Part shown: positions 33,272 to 45,166 of the stretch, piece after piece | Layout of the letters: each line of letters opens with the position of its first letter | Numbering within the stretch: position 1 is the first letter of the stretch | Assembly (NCBI GenBank): GCA_017654735.1 | Contig: JADPYG010000089.1 | Coordinates: 754,001-818,000 of the forward strand | DNA: 64,000 bases | Reading direction: 5' to 3' | DNA from: Vishniacozyma victoriae | Lineage: Eukaryota; Basidiomycota; Tremellomycetes; Tremellales; Bulleribasidiaceae | Made by a program: the position numbers and the translations under genes | Notes under the pieces: model-generated | The model's database searches: none | What the model saw: the letters and a program-made list of their open reading frames with translations, nothing else | Told to the model about the DNA's origin: nothing

Positions 33272-34702
33272 ATGCCAGAGTCGCCCCCAGCATCAGCGGG
33301 TGATGTCAAGCTCGAACCTCCCGACGATAAAAATGGCTCACAACCACTAAATACCGAGGATGAGCCGCCCGCCAAACGACCTCGACTAGACACTGACGGG
33401 CACGGTCCTACTTTATCAAGTTCTTACCGACCTCGTAAACGACCTGATCCGATCCCTACCCATATGTCGATAACCAGTCCTAGTCCTACTACGTCTTCCT
33501 CTGCTTCTTCCAATTTCCCATCTGAACATATTGTCACTCCTATCTCTTCTTTACCTACATCTACATCTACCAATTTTCAACAGAATAATCATTATCGTCC
33601 TACTTCATCTTCATCCTCTCTAATACCTACAACTTCATCTCTCGTTTCTACTTGGTCTAATACAAAACCTTCTCTACCTCCACCTACTCCTTCTACACAT
33701 GCTCTTCCTCCACGACCTCAGGTCTCGCTTCCTCCGCCCAGTGCAAATCGCGTTCAACCACCCATTGGATTAGGTGCCGTCCCCATCTCGTCATCTCCGA
33801 TCAACCCCCACCGAGAAAACACGACCGTCAAAGCCCAAACCACTTCAGATTCGACCTCACCACCACCCGACCTACCAAGCGCCGAAGAGATTCGCCGACG
33901 AGCTGATGAAGTCATTGCTCGTCTTATGGGAACTGCTCCTTCCACTTCACCCGCCACTCCAGCTCCTCCCGCGATGACCAGCGAAGAGGGATCACTAGAA
34001 AGGAAAGCAGAGGATGTGATTGCCAGATTGGAGAGGGAAGCTCGAGCAAGGGAAGCAGCAGTACCAACACCGACGATGTTCAGACCGCCTTATCCACCTT
34101 ATGGTCAACCTGGTGGTCCGCCTGCTGCATACTATTCCCCTCCTGGTATGATGCGTCCTCCCCCTCCGCCTGCTGGTTGGAGACCGCCTGCAGGATATGG
34201 ACCTCCACCCGGATGGCGTCCACCTGGGCCTACTATTACTCGATTCCCTCGCCCACCACCTACGCCCCCACCGACTCACATGTCATCCCACCTATCTCCC
34301 TCTAATCGACCCCCATTCCTCCCATCCGCCGTCTCGCCAATCAGGCCTACCATCTCAATCCCGTCACCCAGTAACACATCCGCTCCGCTTCCGACTGGAA
34401 CGCCCAATGCAAGCCCACCCATCTTATTGCCAAAGAAACGAAAATCCGAATCACTCGAACCACCTGCTGTGCAACCCAAACCCAAAAATCAAGTATACAT
34501 CGGTAACTTACCCGCAGATACCCAATTGGCAACACTACGAAAAGCTTTCGAAGCTCTATCACCAATCTTGACGATTGAACTGAGAGCCCCTTACGCCATG
34601 ATTGAATTCGAGGAGGAGGGGGCGGCGCAGCAGGCTGTCGAGGTTTATGATGAGGGTTCTTTTGGAGGTGTGCAGATTAGGGTCGAGAGGGCTTCTGATT
34701 GA
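33272..34702 (+). CDS. Proline-rich RNA-binding protein with C-terminal RRM
   Basis: Single-exon gene of 476 residues. The start is ATG 33272 (MPESPPASAGDVKLEPP); the frame is open a little upstream but only with a GTG. The N-terminal half is Ser/Thr/Pro-rich and disordered with a bipartite-like PPAKRPRLD near residue 40. Around the middle are two similar helical motifs, IRRRADEVIARLMG and LERKAEDVIARLERE. A Pro/Gly/Tyr-rich stretch follows (PPYPPYGQPGGPP, MRPPPPPAGWRPP), then a C-terminal RRM: VYIGNLP (RNP2), LRKAFEALSPILTIELRAPYAMIEFEEEGAAQQAVEVYDEGSFGGVQIRVERA. The RNP1 strand (APYAMIEFE) lacks the usual aromatic pair, so RNA binding may be atypical. It resembles splicing/polyadenylation-type co-factors, but no orthologue was recognised. 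Confidence 0.75.
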   Translation: MPESPPASAGDVKLEPPDDKNGSQPLNTEDEPPAKRPRLDTDGHGPTLSSSYRPRKRPDPIPTHMSITSPSPTTSSSASSNFPSEHIVTPISSLPTSTSTNFQQNNHYRPTSSSSSLIPTTSSLVSTWSNTKPSLPPPTPSTHALPPRPQVSLPPPSANRVQPPIGLGAVPISSSPINPHRENTTVKAQTTSDSTSPPPDLPSAEEIRRRADEVIARLMGTAPSTSPATPAPPAMTSEEGSLERKAEDVIARLEREARAREAAVPTPTMFRPPYPPYGQPGGPPAAYYSPPGMMRPPPPPAGWRPPAGYGPPPGWRPPGPTITRFPRPPPTPPPTHMSSHLSPSNRPPFLPSAVSPIRPTISIPSPSNTSAPLPTGTPNASPPILLPKKRKSESLEPPAVQPKPKNQVYIGNLPADTQLATLRKAFEALSPILTIELRAPYAMIEFEEEGAAQQAVEVYDEGSFGGVQIRVERASD

Positions 34703-34851
34703 GGTTACGGAATATCATATCATAACGCCCGAGCTGTCTTCTTGTCTTAATCACATATACAATACATAGACATATCTCGTTACGACATTATGGACATAAA
34801 GTTTAATCGTCAAGGCATCTGGATCCCAAACCCACTGAATTCCCGACATTC

Positions 34852-35775
34852 CTACCTCCTCAGCCAATCTCTGAATACCTGTCTGATTTGTTCACCCTCC
34901 TCTCCCCCCCAAAAGTGGCTTCCATCCTCGACGACAATGGCTCTGCCCCAACCCTTTTCCACCATCTGCCTTAAATCCGTATACACCGCAGCCCTAGTGA
35001 ACTCATCCTTGGTCCCATACACCATCCAAACCGCCGATTCCTTCAGATGATCCTGGATACTGCTTATGAGTGGATTATACCACCTCAGCAACTTCAGCGG
35101 GGAAAGAGGAGGAGAGAGGAGGAATAGAGATCGAATCGGTACCGAGGGAGTAGGGGCGTGGGTGGCCGAGATCGTACCCCATGAATATCCCTTCTCGTCA
35201 GCATTGAAAAGTAGAGGAAGTACATACGAATCGCCAGATATCCTTGACGCCAGTAACATCCACACCCCACCTTTCTACCGCTCCATAATCCTGTTCTCCA
35301 GCACCTAACCAAGGTTGTCGACCCCCTGACTTCCCAACTCCTCTGACATTATAACAGAGTACAGCAGTCTTTGACTCTGGGACTATATCCTCTCCCTCCC
35401 TTTTAGTCGAGATCTTGGTATCAGGTTCTAAGGCAGCCGAAACGAGATGAAGCGCTATGACCCTACCATTAGTCTTCTCGTCCGAAAGTGTATCTGAGAA
35501 GTGACTCACGGAAACAGCATATTCCCTCCAAACCTTCCCCATGGATGTGAAGCTATAACCAGCCTATCGATACTCTTGAGTACAGCTAAAGTATCTTGAT
35601 CAATCAAAGCAGCTGGTACAGGGTTCGAGGAAGCCGAAGATGAAAGACCACTGATGGTAGTCCAAGATTTCGGAATCTTATCAAGAAGTTCTCGCGACAT
35701 GTAAAGTCGGACTTCGAGGTCCACACCAGCCGTGACGGACGGCACGAGGAGGTGTAAGTGGGGATGTAGGTCCAT
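34852..35775 (-). CDS. Alpha/beta hydrolase-fold protein
   Basis: Three exons beginning MDLHPHLHLLVPSVTAG at 35775 (the frame is open upstream, but this start fits a hydrolase N-terminus). Exon 1 holds SIDRLVIASHPWGRFGGNM, exon 2 VIALHLVSAAL and AVLCYNVRGVGKSGGR, typical of alpha/beta hydrolases. The nucleophile elbow GYSWGT (Ser of G-x-S-x-G) opens exon 3 directly after the intron. The acid is probably in VYGTKDEFT and the His in VEDGSHFWGGEE, close to the end FRDWLRR at TAG 34852-34854. All three catalytic positions are present. Substrate unknown; the HPWGxxGGNM and NxRGxGxS motifs suggest the dienelactone hydrolase/esterase-like group often annotated only by fold. Confidence 0.75.
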
Positions 35776-36067
35776 CTTGGCTTTGGTATGAGAGATGAGA
35801 GACTCCTTGACACCGCTCGAAGACGTGTATGTGCGATAGAAGGATGGATTGTGCCTGAAGATCATGGGAACGTCATTTATCCCCCGAGGCAGAGCACATG
35901 TATATACATCGTTAAATTCAAACGTTATCATAAATTGGAGATCATAGACTATGTAGACTTAGACATTAAAACACATTAAGACAAAGAAGAGAGAGTCGAG
36001 AAACCAAACAACATAGGAGAAGATCAACAATATTCCAGTTCCAAAACAACATACACAGCTTCCAATT

Positions 36068-38933
36068 TCAACGCCTGCTTGCCAAGTCCCTGATGTACTG
36101 CTCGCTCAGCCAGTAATGACTTGCGATTTCTTCAATCGTGGGTCTCTCTCTTGGATCAATTCGCAGACAAGCTCGGATAATTTCGTAAGCGGGGTCGGGG
36201 ACTTCTGACCGTAGTTGGAATCGATATTTCCTGTCGCCTTCTGTGAATGGCATGGATCGAGTGAGGATCATTGAGAGTAGGAGACCCAACGCCCAGATAT
36301 CGGTTGGAGCAGCTTCATATCGTGCCTTTCCCTTTGGGTAGATTTCTATCTTGTCAGTCATATCCTTAATCAATGAGAGATTTGCAACATACCTGGAGCA
36401 GCGTAGGCGTCGGTACCTTTAAACTCGGAATACCTCTTGGGTTCCAGCCTAGTATCCTCACAAACCGCACTTCCAAAGTCGATAAGCTTGACATTGAGAT
36501 TCTGATCAATGACCACATTCTCATCCTTGAGATCGCGATGATACACCCCAGACTGATGGAGATACATAATAGCATCAACTGCCGAATCAGCGACCATCAC
36601 CAGCCGCTACCGAGAAACATACCAAGCTGCTGGAAGATATGGCGACATTGGAACTCGTTGAACTCCCGATGCTCGATCGCTTCGAATAGATCGTAGCTCG
36701 CCCGACGTTGCATTCCAGGGCGTAGGAATGGAGAAAAAGGCGATCCAGACATGGCAGGCGATAGGACGGGTGTTCCCGATGATGACGATGGGCCTGATTC
36801 TGGAAGTTGACCCATATGTCGCCGGATTGCAATCTGAATTAGGCCGAGTTCGTTTCTGCCTGAGTCGTCTTCCTCCTCGTTTCGGGCTACTAGTCGGGCT
36901 CGATGCCATGGATCACCATGTAGTTCCTGGACCTAGTCATCAGCACAAGTCCGATCGTTTCGGATGGACCGACTCACGAGGTAATAGAACCGATCATCCT
37001 CAAATTTTTCGACATAGCCGACGATATTTGGATGATCAATGTTCCGTAGAACAAAGCTTTCTAACGGCTCATCACCAGCCATAGCCAGCGGGAACGTGTC
37101 TGGTTCCCTGAACTTTCGTATAAACTTCACAGCCACTTCCCTCCCCTCCCTATTCATCGCAACACAAACAAATCCATAACCCCCAGACCCAAGCTCATCA
37201 ATGATGGCATATTTCTGAGCGAAGTCTGAGCAAAGCATCGTCCCTTCCAACTCGGAGATGGTGATGTGAGCGGGGTTTGGACCTGCGGCTGCTTTTTGTG
37301 CTCTTGTCCATTGATATCGTTGTGATTCGTGGATCCAATCTCCTTCCGTTGGGTATCCTGGATCTGACCGCATTCGAAGTTGAAAGGAACCACATCCTGG
37401 GAAATCGTCTTCAGAGACATTTTCGTAATCTTCGTCATCCTCATCATCCTCCAAAGTCCCAGTCATTCCTTTTAACGACTCCATCGTAATTTCCTGTTGA
37501 TCGAATGGTCCGGCCATCCGTTCTAGCGAGTCCAGCGTAAGCTCCTCTTCTTCACCTCCGACCTCCACTTCGACACTATCCTCTAATTCAGCCTGGGAAG
37601 CTTGTTCCAGAGACGCCTCTTCATCCGCGGCATACCGGGCGAAATCAAAGATATCCTCGTCGACCACACGTAAAGACGAGTCTGGACTGGTTTCGAGGGG
37701 CACTTGAGACTTGAGCTCGTTCAATTGCGGTAGGAGCCTTGAAGGCTTTTTGTCCGACTTGAATCCCAGTTTCCAGAATCTGCCGAACCCAGCCGAGAGC
37801 TTCCTGCCAGCTGATCCTCCGCGCGGCTCGCTTGATGTTGTGACGTAGCTAGAGGGAAGTAATGGAGGTGGATACGAAGGCGGTGGAGGTCGTGCTACGA
37901 CAGTGTCGGGTTGAATAGAATGACCGCCAGGTAATATCTTTGGTGGTGCTGGAAAGACGAAAGTGTCACCCTTGAATGATGATGAGCGAACTCGAGGTAA
38001 TTCGGGAGGTGCCATCTGCGGCATGGTTTGACTATGAGGATCGGGTCGCCCTTGGTTGAGGAGATTCATGGTACCGGGCACATGCGAAGTACTTCCTCGT
38101 CGAAGCTCGGCAAGAGACCGGCGGTGAAGTTGATCATGATGTTGTTCTGGTTCCTCATCTGCATCTGCGAATTGCTCCGAGAATGGGTCGGGTAGTTCTT
38201 TGTTGCCTGGTGCTAGGGATGACCAGAGCGAAGGAGGAGTCGGTAGAGGTGGGAAACAGATTGAGGAGGATCCATGGTAGTTTTGCATGTTGGGGCTGTA
38301 AAGGCTATCGAATGATTGGTTGCTGACAAGCGTAGACCGACTATCGTAGGATGTAGTACCGAATGGTAGACCGGTAATGTCGGCGTCTGATGCATGACGA
38401 GACATTGCTAGAGCTTCCATCAACGAGGGCATATGTTGCCGTTCGGCGGGTGTACCAGTGGTGAGACCGAGGGCGTTTCCAGGACTAGGCGATGTCAGGC
38501 TTAGACCACCAAAGGCAAGTAGCGAAGGACTATATGGCATAGCGGCGGGTGTGGTAAGGCTGGCGTGCATGTAGACTGCGTCGTAGATTTGGTCGAGTGG
38601 GTCGTTAGAGAGCTGACTCCGCATGATACTATCCATGGTGACGGGCGGTAATTTAGAAGAGCGACTAGCAATCCTAGTTGTCCGAGGTCCTACTTTGGGA
38701 AGCCGTTCATTGGGGGTTGATTGCTCACGGGACGTAGACGAGTTGTCGTGCTTTTGAGCTTTGTGGGTTGGGGAGGTATCTTCGTTGGTAGTCTGGCCCA
38801 ATTGGGGAGATCCGTTGTCGGTCATGGGTGAAGCTGGATTGAAAACGGAGAAGCAGAATGAGTTCTTGCGTTTATTTTGGCGTAAGGAAGGGGTCTGGCG
38901 AGTGGAGGGGAGTTGACGAATGGAGGGAGACAT
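36068..38933 (-). CDS. Serine/threonine protein kinase with long disordered N-terminus
   Basis: Four exons (36978-38933, 36623-36932, 36393-36578, 36068-36345) give ~909 residues. The first ~540 are disordered, Ser/Pro-rich, with acidic patches. The catalytic domain starts at YAIIDELGSGGYGFVCVAM (Gly loop), AVKFIRKF (Lys), HPNIVGYVEKFEDDRFYYLV, then an ~85-residue insert between the lobes (QLPESGPSSSSGTP...GMQRRAS), VDAIMYLHQSGVYHRDLKDENVV (HRD), VKLIDFGSA (DFG), FKGTDAYAAPE (APE, split by an intron), DIWALGLLLSMIL, and CLRIDPRERPTIEEIASHYWL. All catalytic residues are present. The loop HRDLKDENVVID...KLIDFGSA resembles PAS kinase (Psk)/CAMK-like enzymes, but no PAS domain was seen. An 89-codon frame ends 6 bases before the start. 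Confidence 0.85.
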
Positions 38934-39912
38934 TGTATCTAGATGGAGGTGGAGGAAGGGTTTACTGGAATCGGAGTTGTTGAAGCCGGGCTTACGGCCT
39001 TAGAGGAGTGACGAATGGGAATCAAGCAAGAAACGAGATGCGGCGGAACAGCCGGAGTGAATTGATGTTGAAGACAAGAGTAGACAGTTGAAGGAGAGTT
39101 GAGTAAGGCTAAGCTTGTCGTTATGGTAAATACCTTTTCGATATTCGATCTTTGTTTTGAATACAATTCGTCATCAGCATAGTCATCGTTATATATCTCA
39201 CGATCCAATACTCCATTTCATTCCACTGGGAACCATGACCTATGGTGTGCTCCACCTGGACCTGATCGAGATACTTTCTACTTTGCACAGCCAACCGCTC
39301 CGCCAACGGGCCATGGGATATTCTCCCCCGTCTACTGTTGACGTGTAAGTTTGTCCTGATTGACCTCCCCGTCTCCGTATATGTTGATCGAGTCTGATTC
39401 GCGATATCCACCAAGCTTGATCTTGGTTTTTACCTAAACCGACGAAATATTGATGTTTTGGAATCTGTAACCCGCTCTCGTCCCGTCATCATAAACCCAG
39501 TCACCGTTCCTTGGCATCACTCGGGGATGTTCTCAAAGGGATATACTGTGGAGGACCGATTCCCACCCCCTTGTGTCTGACAGATTGTCGAGGAGGGGAT
39601 AAAGCGGGATCATACCGAACTGGAGGGACGATATTTAGACATTTTGTTACTCAAGGGATATATTGGAGTTTCTTGGTTTCATCTCGAATAACAGTTGCCT
39701 AGTCTAGTATGGATGACTGCTTATCGCAGCTATACTTGCTGGAATTAGCGTTACTGTAACAACTGCGGCGTCACTGTAAGGTGTAAAGGGTGGAGATGAT
39801 ATAGAGTGGTGTGATACAAGGTGCCAAGGCACAGCAGAGATGAACCCGGCTAAGTCCACTTGACCGAATTCACATCCCCTATCTCTCTCGTCTATCCCAT
39901 TACTCTACAACG
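38934..39912. promoter_or_regulatory. Divergent region, kinase / coronin genes
   Basis: 979 bases between divergent starts. On the kinase side, a minus-strand frame of 89 codons (38939-39208) ends just upstream of the kinase ATG and could be a uORF or leader sequence. No other feature was recognised. Confidence 0.4.
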
Positions 39913-42900
39913 ATGGTGGCTTCCGCTCGATTTGGAGCCTCCAAATTCAGAAACGCTACATCGTCACCGACATCGGCGGAATCATGGTATCGATCCAGTC
40001 TGCCGTCTGCCGCTGCCGCTTCCTCGGCATCTACCTCTTCCTCCCTCTCGACCTTCTCAAGCGAGATCAAGACAAATCGGAGATGGATCGTGACAGTGAC
40101 TCCGTCAGGGGATATGAGCTGGAGAGGGTACTCGGAAGGACCTGTCGGGACTATGAAGGTCGGAAATGTCGGGGACTGGGATTTGAGCGGGCTTGAAGAC
40201 GAGAGCTTGGTTATCGGTGGGACTGATGGAACTGTGAGTCCGCTGATTTGGCCGAAGTTCACGTCCATGTCCAAGGTGTGGAGGCTTATCATCTAGCTCA
40301 GAGTCTATGCACTACCAGCAGAGGCAGGAGGGGATTTGAAAGAGGAACGGTCTATCTCGGTTGGCTCGCCCATCACCACCGTCTGCTTGCACCCCTCAAC
40401 CCCTTCTCTAGTCCTCGTCGCGGCTACCCAAACCCCGCTATCAATCTACGACACATCTTCCGACTCTGTCTCACCCGCTTTCACATTAGAAGCTGAAGAG
40501 CCAAAGGGCTTATGGACCGCAGGATGGAGTAATGACGCGACGCGTGTAGCAGCCGTCGGCCGGTCCGGCAAGGGATATATCTTTGACCCACGTCAATCTA
40601 CCAAGCCGTCCATCACCAAAGTCCTACCCCTCCAACCACTTAAACCAGTGCGGCTAGTATGGGTGGACGACAAAGTGTTCTTGACTGGCTGGGATCGCTC
40701 TCGAAATCGTCTCTACACCCTCTTGAACCCATCTGATCTATCTACCGTCTTCACCCAGAACCTCGATACGAATCTCTCCCCGCTTCTACCGATAGTCGAT
40801 GAAGAGCGGAAGATCGTCTACCTGGCCGGGAGGGGGGATATGAAATCACGTCAAGTAGAACTTGGGGGAGTTACAGGATTTCAAGAGACGGTTCATCCCA
40901 TACCTTATGCTTTGTCTAGTACGAGTTTGGCGGCTGTACATCCTACATCGCTGGATGTGATGCAGGCAGAGATCGGAAGGGTGCTGGTACCGGTGGTCGA
41001 CAAGGATGGGGATTCGATTCTGCCTTTGAGCATAAAGGTCCCGAGGAGACAACTGATTGATTATCACGAGGATCTGTATCCAGATATTGCTGGGTCTAGT
41101 AAGTCTCTCTCGATATTCTGGTCAAGGCGATGCTGAGACGATAGTTCCTGAGCAGTCTGCCGGAGAATGGCTCGGTGGTGGAGATGCGAAACCATTATCA
41201 TGGACGCTAGATCCCGCTAGGCGAAGCACATGGGAGGCCCGGCTAGCAGAGAGGAAGGCTTCAAGCGCTACTGGGTCTGCTGCGACGGACCCAAAGTCTG
41301 CCGAACCCGCTCCTTCTGTCGCCTCCGATAGTGCGCGAGTACAGCCCGACAAGGAGAGTACAGCCCCAAAATCGGAATCCGTGGATGCGCCAAGTAACGG
41401 AAATCGCCAAGCCCCGGTACCAAACGCTTCTGCTGCGACTCAAGCCACCTCACGTACAAGATCCGAGGTCGTGCCGTCTTCCTCTTCCAATACTCCTTCC
41501 AATATCCCTCCCACGAGCCTTGCAACTGCTAACAATGACAAGACGCCCACAACCTCTACAGAAAGCAAGACAGCCGATACCACGACCGCCTCCGATCCAA
41601 AGGCATCTGGAGGCGCAGTGTCCTCCCCTCAACCCGATGTACCGATCAGTAACACTGCTACGTCGAAATCTGTAGCATCACTGACGCCTGCTGTATCAAA
41701 AGCACCGCAAACCTCCTCTGAGCGATACAACCCAGGCTGGTCCCGCAAGTTTCTAGCCGGCAAAACTCCCCTCATCCCGACCCACGACGCTGTCCCGCCC
41801 CTGTCATCACTACACCAAGACTCTATCATCTTCAAGATCAATGCCCATCTCGCATTCTTCCCCGTCCAAGGACCAGGTGGACGACTCGGTGTACACCCCT
41901 TGAAGAAGAAAGGCCGTATGGTGAATGGAGGAGAGGGATACTTGAGTGGAGGAGTCGAGATTGCCGATTTTGATATTGAGCCTTCCGGAAAGCGGGTTGC
42001 TATCGCTGGAGAAGATGGTTTGGTACGGGTCTGGACGGTAGGGAAGGATGGAATCCAGGGTGTAGGGCCCGAGGCGGAGCAGTTGCTCAAGGGTGATGGA
42101 ATCGATAAGATCGCTACTATCGCTTTCCACCCTACCGCCAAAGATCTATTGACGGTCTTAACGAATGATCAGGGGACTTGTGCGATTCGACTATTCAGTC
42201 TGAGCGAGGGCAAGGAGGTCAAGAAGACCACTCTGGATCTCGATGGAGCGTTCAACATGATCTGGTCACCCGCCGGCGACAAGGTGGCAGTAGCTACCAA
42301 AGATGGTCGAATCCTTACCATCGACCCTCGCCGACCTGATAGCCAAGCCGTCGGACCGGCACATGACAGTCCCCGTTCTTTCCAGATCACATGGATTGAC
42401 GAATCACACCTCCTATCCGTTGGATTCTCAAAAGGTTCACAACGCCGTATCAACCTCTACCAAATCGCCGATAAGACCATCAAAACATTATCATCCTTCA
42501 TGATGGATATCTCCCCATCGGTCCTCTTCCCGCAATACGATCCCGATACCCACATCCTCTATGTATGGGGTAAAGGCGAGCGTCAAATTCAGGCATTCGA
42601 GATTCGCCCCGAGAATGATCTGGAGCCAATCGCAAAATTACCCAGCTTTACTTCTGGTTCGCCACAGTTGGGAGTTGCTTTCTTCCCGAAACGGTTGGTA
42701 GATGTGAAAAAGGTTGAGGTTGCGAAAGTCTTGCGATTGACGGCGAATGCGATCGAGGAGGTCTCGTTTACTATTCCAAGGAACAAACCCGATTTCTTCC
42801 AGGATGATATCTATGTCAACACCCTCGATGTGGAGCATTCAACAACAACAGCGGCAGAGTGGCTAGACCAAAAGAGCGTCGAGCCACGATATATCTCCCT

Positions 42901-43154
42901 CAAACCAGAGGGAATGACATCACGTAAGCTTGGTTTATCCTTCTTCTTCCATAGGCTGATATTTAGTATCACAAGCGCCAAAGACCGATACGGCTGCCAA
43001 GAAGAAGTTTGTCCCAGCCGCAAATGTCATGTCGGAAGAAGAAAGGAAGAGGAAAGAGATGAACGATTTGTTCCAGAGAGCAAAGATGGATGAAAGCAGT
43101 GACGAGGATGAGCCCAAACGTAGTGGGCTGCCTCCTCCTGATGATGATTGGTAG
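39913..43154 (+). CDS. Tandem coronin (coronin-7/POD-1 type) actin regulator
   Basis: Actin-binding WD40 protein. Exons: 39913-40233, 40297-41098, 41145 to about 42921, and a last exon to TAG 43152-43154. The N-terminus MVASARFGASKFRNAT matches the coronin start motif (xSRFxASKFRN). The first propeller ends with LYPDIAGS, the typical coronin exit motif, followed by GEWLGGGDAKPLSWTL. A ~180-residue Ser/Thr/Ala-rich linker leads to SERYNPGWSRKFLAGKTPLI and a second propeller (GVEIADFDIEPSGKRVAIAGEDGLVRVWTV, IATIAFHPTAKDLLTVLTNDQG, FNMIWSPAGDKVAVATKDGRI). The last residues are acidic, ending SDEDEPKRSGLPPPDDDW, like the acidic Arp2/3-binding tail of coronin-7 proteins. Two propellers plus acidic tail fit the long coronin class; the trimeric coiled coil of short coronins is absent. 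Confidence 0.82.
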
Positions 43155-43396
43155 ATGTCAATAGCGATAAATTGTAGAATGCAAATACTTGGCAAATCTG
43201 TCCATACGATTACATCTGGTCTACTTGTGGCGATACAACGCCTCTATAGACGGCTATAATACAGGTTTCCGGGCCACAACAGTTTCGAATCCCAGGAAAG
43301 GGTAATCACTTCCTCGAACGACTCTCCACTACACCTCCTAGAGTATATCACTTCGTCTCACATCCTTTAAACTAGTTCACAACGTCTCCAAATCCA

Positions 43397-44253
43397 TTAC
43401 AATAAACCGAGCAATTTTGGTTCTCTTCCAGGATCGAAATGCCTTCTCTCCTCTGCTGGCTGTACACTAGTCAATCCAAATCCATGATTAAACCCGTGAA
43501 CCTTGGTGGCTGGTTGTGTCTTCGATCGTTGCATCGACATAGCCGTTCCCGCCGTCTCCTCAGGTTTTGCCTTTTGCTGCATAGCTTGATGTTGTAAATG
43601 GGGCGGCGTGGATTGCGCTCGATCGATTTCTTTACCTACAGTTGGAGAGCTGGCGATGGAATTGGGATGGGATGAAGTCATTGAAAGACCGGATGGTAGG
43701 TTATGATGATGCGATGGTTGCGTTGCAGGAGAACTGGGTTGGGAAGGTGTAAAGCTGAATGGTCGACTCAAGCTAAGTGAGGATAGGAAAGAAGGTCGTC
43801 GACCTGGCCTTTGTTGTCCGACAGCTATGATATCAACTTGTTGGCCAGATGAAACAAGGGATGAAACATACCTTCACCACCAGCAAATGATTTACGCCTC
43901 ATATCCCCCACCACTGCAGCTACCGGCCCGGGAACCGATCCACTTGGCTTGTAATCATCTCCATCGTCCCTATGGAAAGAATGGGTACCAGCTTCGCAGT
44001 TCATGAGCAGCTGTTGTAATCGCTGTTCGGCAAAGGACGAGTGCGGTGGTGTGTTGTTGGGTGTAATGAGCTGAGGGGAATGTGCGGGTGTAGAAAAGGA
44101 TTTAGATCGATTCGATGCGGAGATATCGGTAGACTTTGATAATGACATTGCAGATGGTGATGATGATGGTGGTGATACAGAGTAATGAGTCTGGAGATTA
44201 GCGTTATGGCTTATGGGTGTGGATATAATGACGAAAGAGCGACGTAAGGTCAT
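43397..44253 (-). CDS. Unrecognised Ser-rich protein
   Basis: Two exons: about 43869-44253 and 43397-43820, joined by a ~47-base intron (GGE|AVGQQRPGRRPS). The start may be 44253 (MTLRRSFVII) or 44148 (MSLSKSTDISASNRS); the latter removes a leader-like stretch. The protein is rich in Ser, Pro, Gln and His and probably disordered. The only likely structured piece is FAEQRLQQLLMNCEAGTHSFHRDDGDDY. Basic-Ser sites RRKSF and GRRPSF resemble PKA targets. It ends GREPKLLGLL at TAA 43397-43399. No family recognised. Confidence 0.6.
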
Positions 44254-45166
44254 AAGCGCAATTTGTCGCCGGTGGGAGCGGAAGGCAGGGGTAATGACTG
44301 GATGAGACTAGAGAAGGAAATTCGACACTTACTTAAAGGTATGTGTATGTGCTCAAGGTATGTGTATGTCAAAGCGCGGGTCCGATACGGAGGGAGGGGT
44401 TCTGTAGGAAAGTTGACGATAAGAGCTGTGTACGAGTACCCTCGAAAGCGGTCGTGTGCAAGGGCGGGTGGGTGGCACTAGCGTACGATTGTGCTAGTAG
44501 TAGACCGGTGATTCGACTATACTTTTTCTAAGTCCTTTGGCTTTGTTATTTTTTTTTTTTCGTGGGTTGTGTTGATACAATAGCTGAGATGCTAGGATGG
44601 ATAGTAGTATGCGAAGAGTACCAGATGTATGGTCAGAATCGACATTAGCATTAGAAAGTGGAGCGGGGTATCCTCAGGGTTTAGACGGGTGTCCGGGGGA
44701 GTATGACAACCCTGAATTTCGGTTTTGTCGGAGTCACTCAGAACACTCATCTATCAGCATCCTATCCACCTCTTTGTGGATCCTGTATCACTCAGATCAG
44801 AGCCTATTAAACACTCTCAAGCTAAACACCCAAATCGGCGATGGTACCGATTGAAAGGAATGTAAAGCACAATAGGATGAAAGGAGTATACAGTTCTCCC
44901 TTATGGTCAGCATATCACAGGAGGTTTTAACTGATATTACTGACCCTTGACACTACTAGTACAAAGCAGTGATTTCATAATAGTACCTTACCCTTCGGGC
45001 GGAACTGATCGGGTCAACTGCTTTGTTATCGATACTTACTGGTCCCGGACTATCATCAGGACCGTCATTGGCCTTGGAATGACCACAAGATCATTCGTTT
45101 CTTTCCAAAGGACGAAACAAACGACTACTCCGACCCATTAATCCTCGCTACACACACAGCTCCACA
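44254..45166. other. Intergenic region with poly-T tract
   Basis: 913 bases between divergent genes. It has a run of 12 T at 44549-44560, which could act as a nucleosome-disfavouring promoter element. No coding or RNA feature was recognised. Confidence 0.4.

Noticed and set aside
43275..43310. Possible tRNA B box (TTTCGAATCCC)
   Set aside because: The surrounding bases do not form a T stem, acceptor stem or anticodon arm, and no A box is found at the proper distance.
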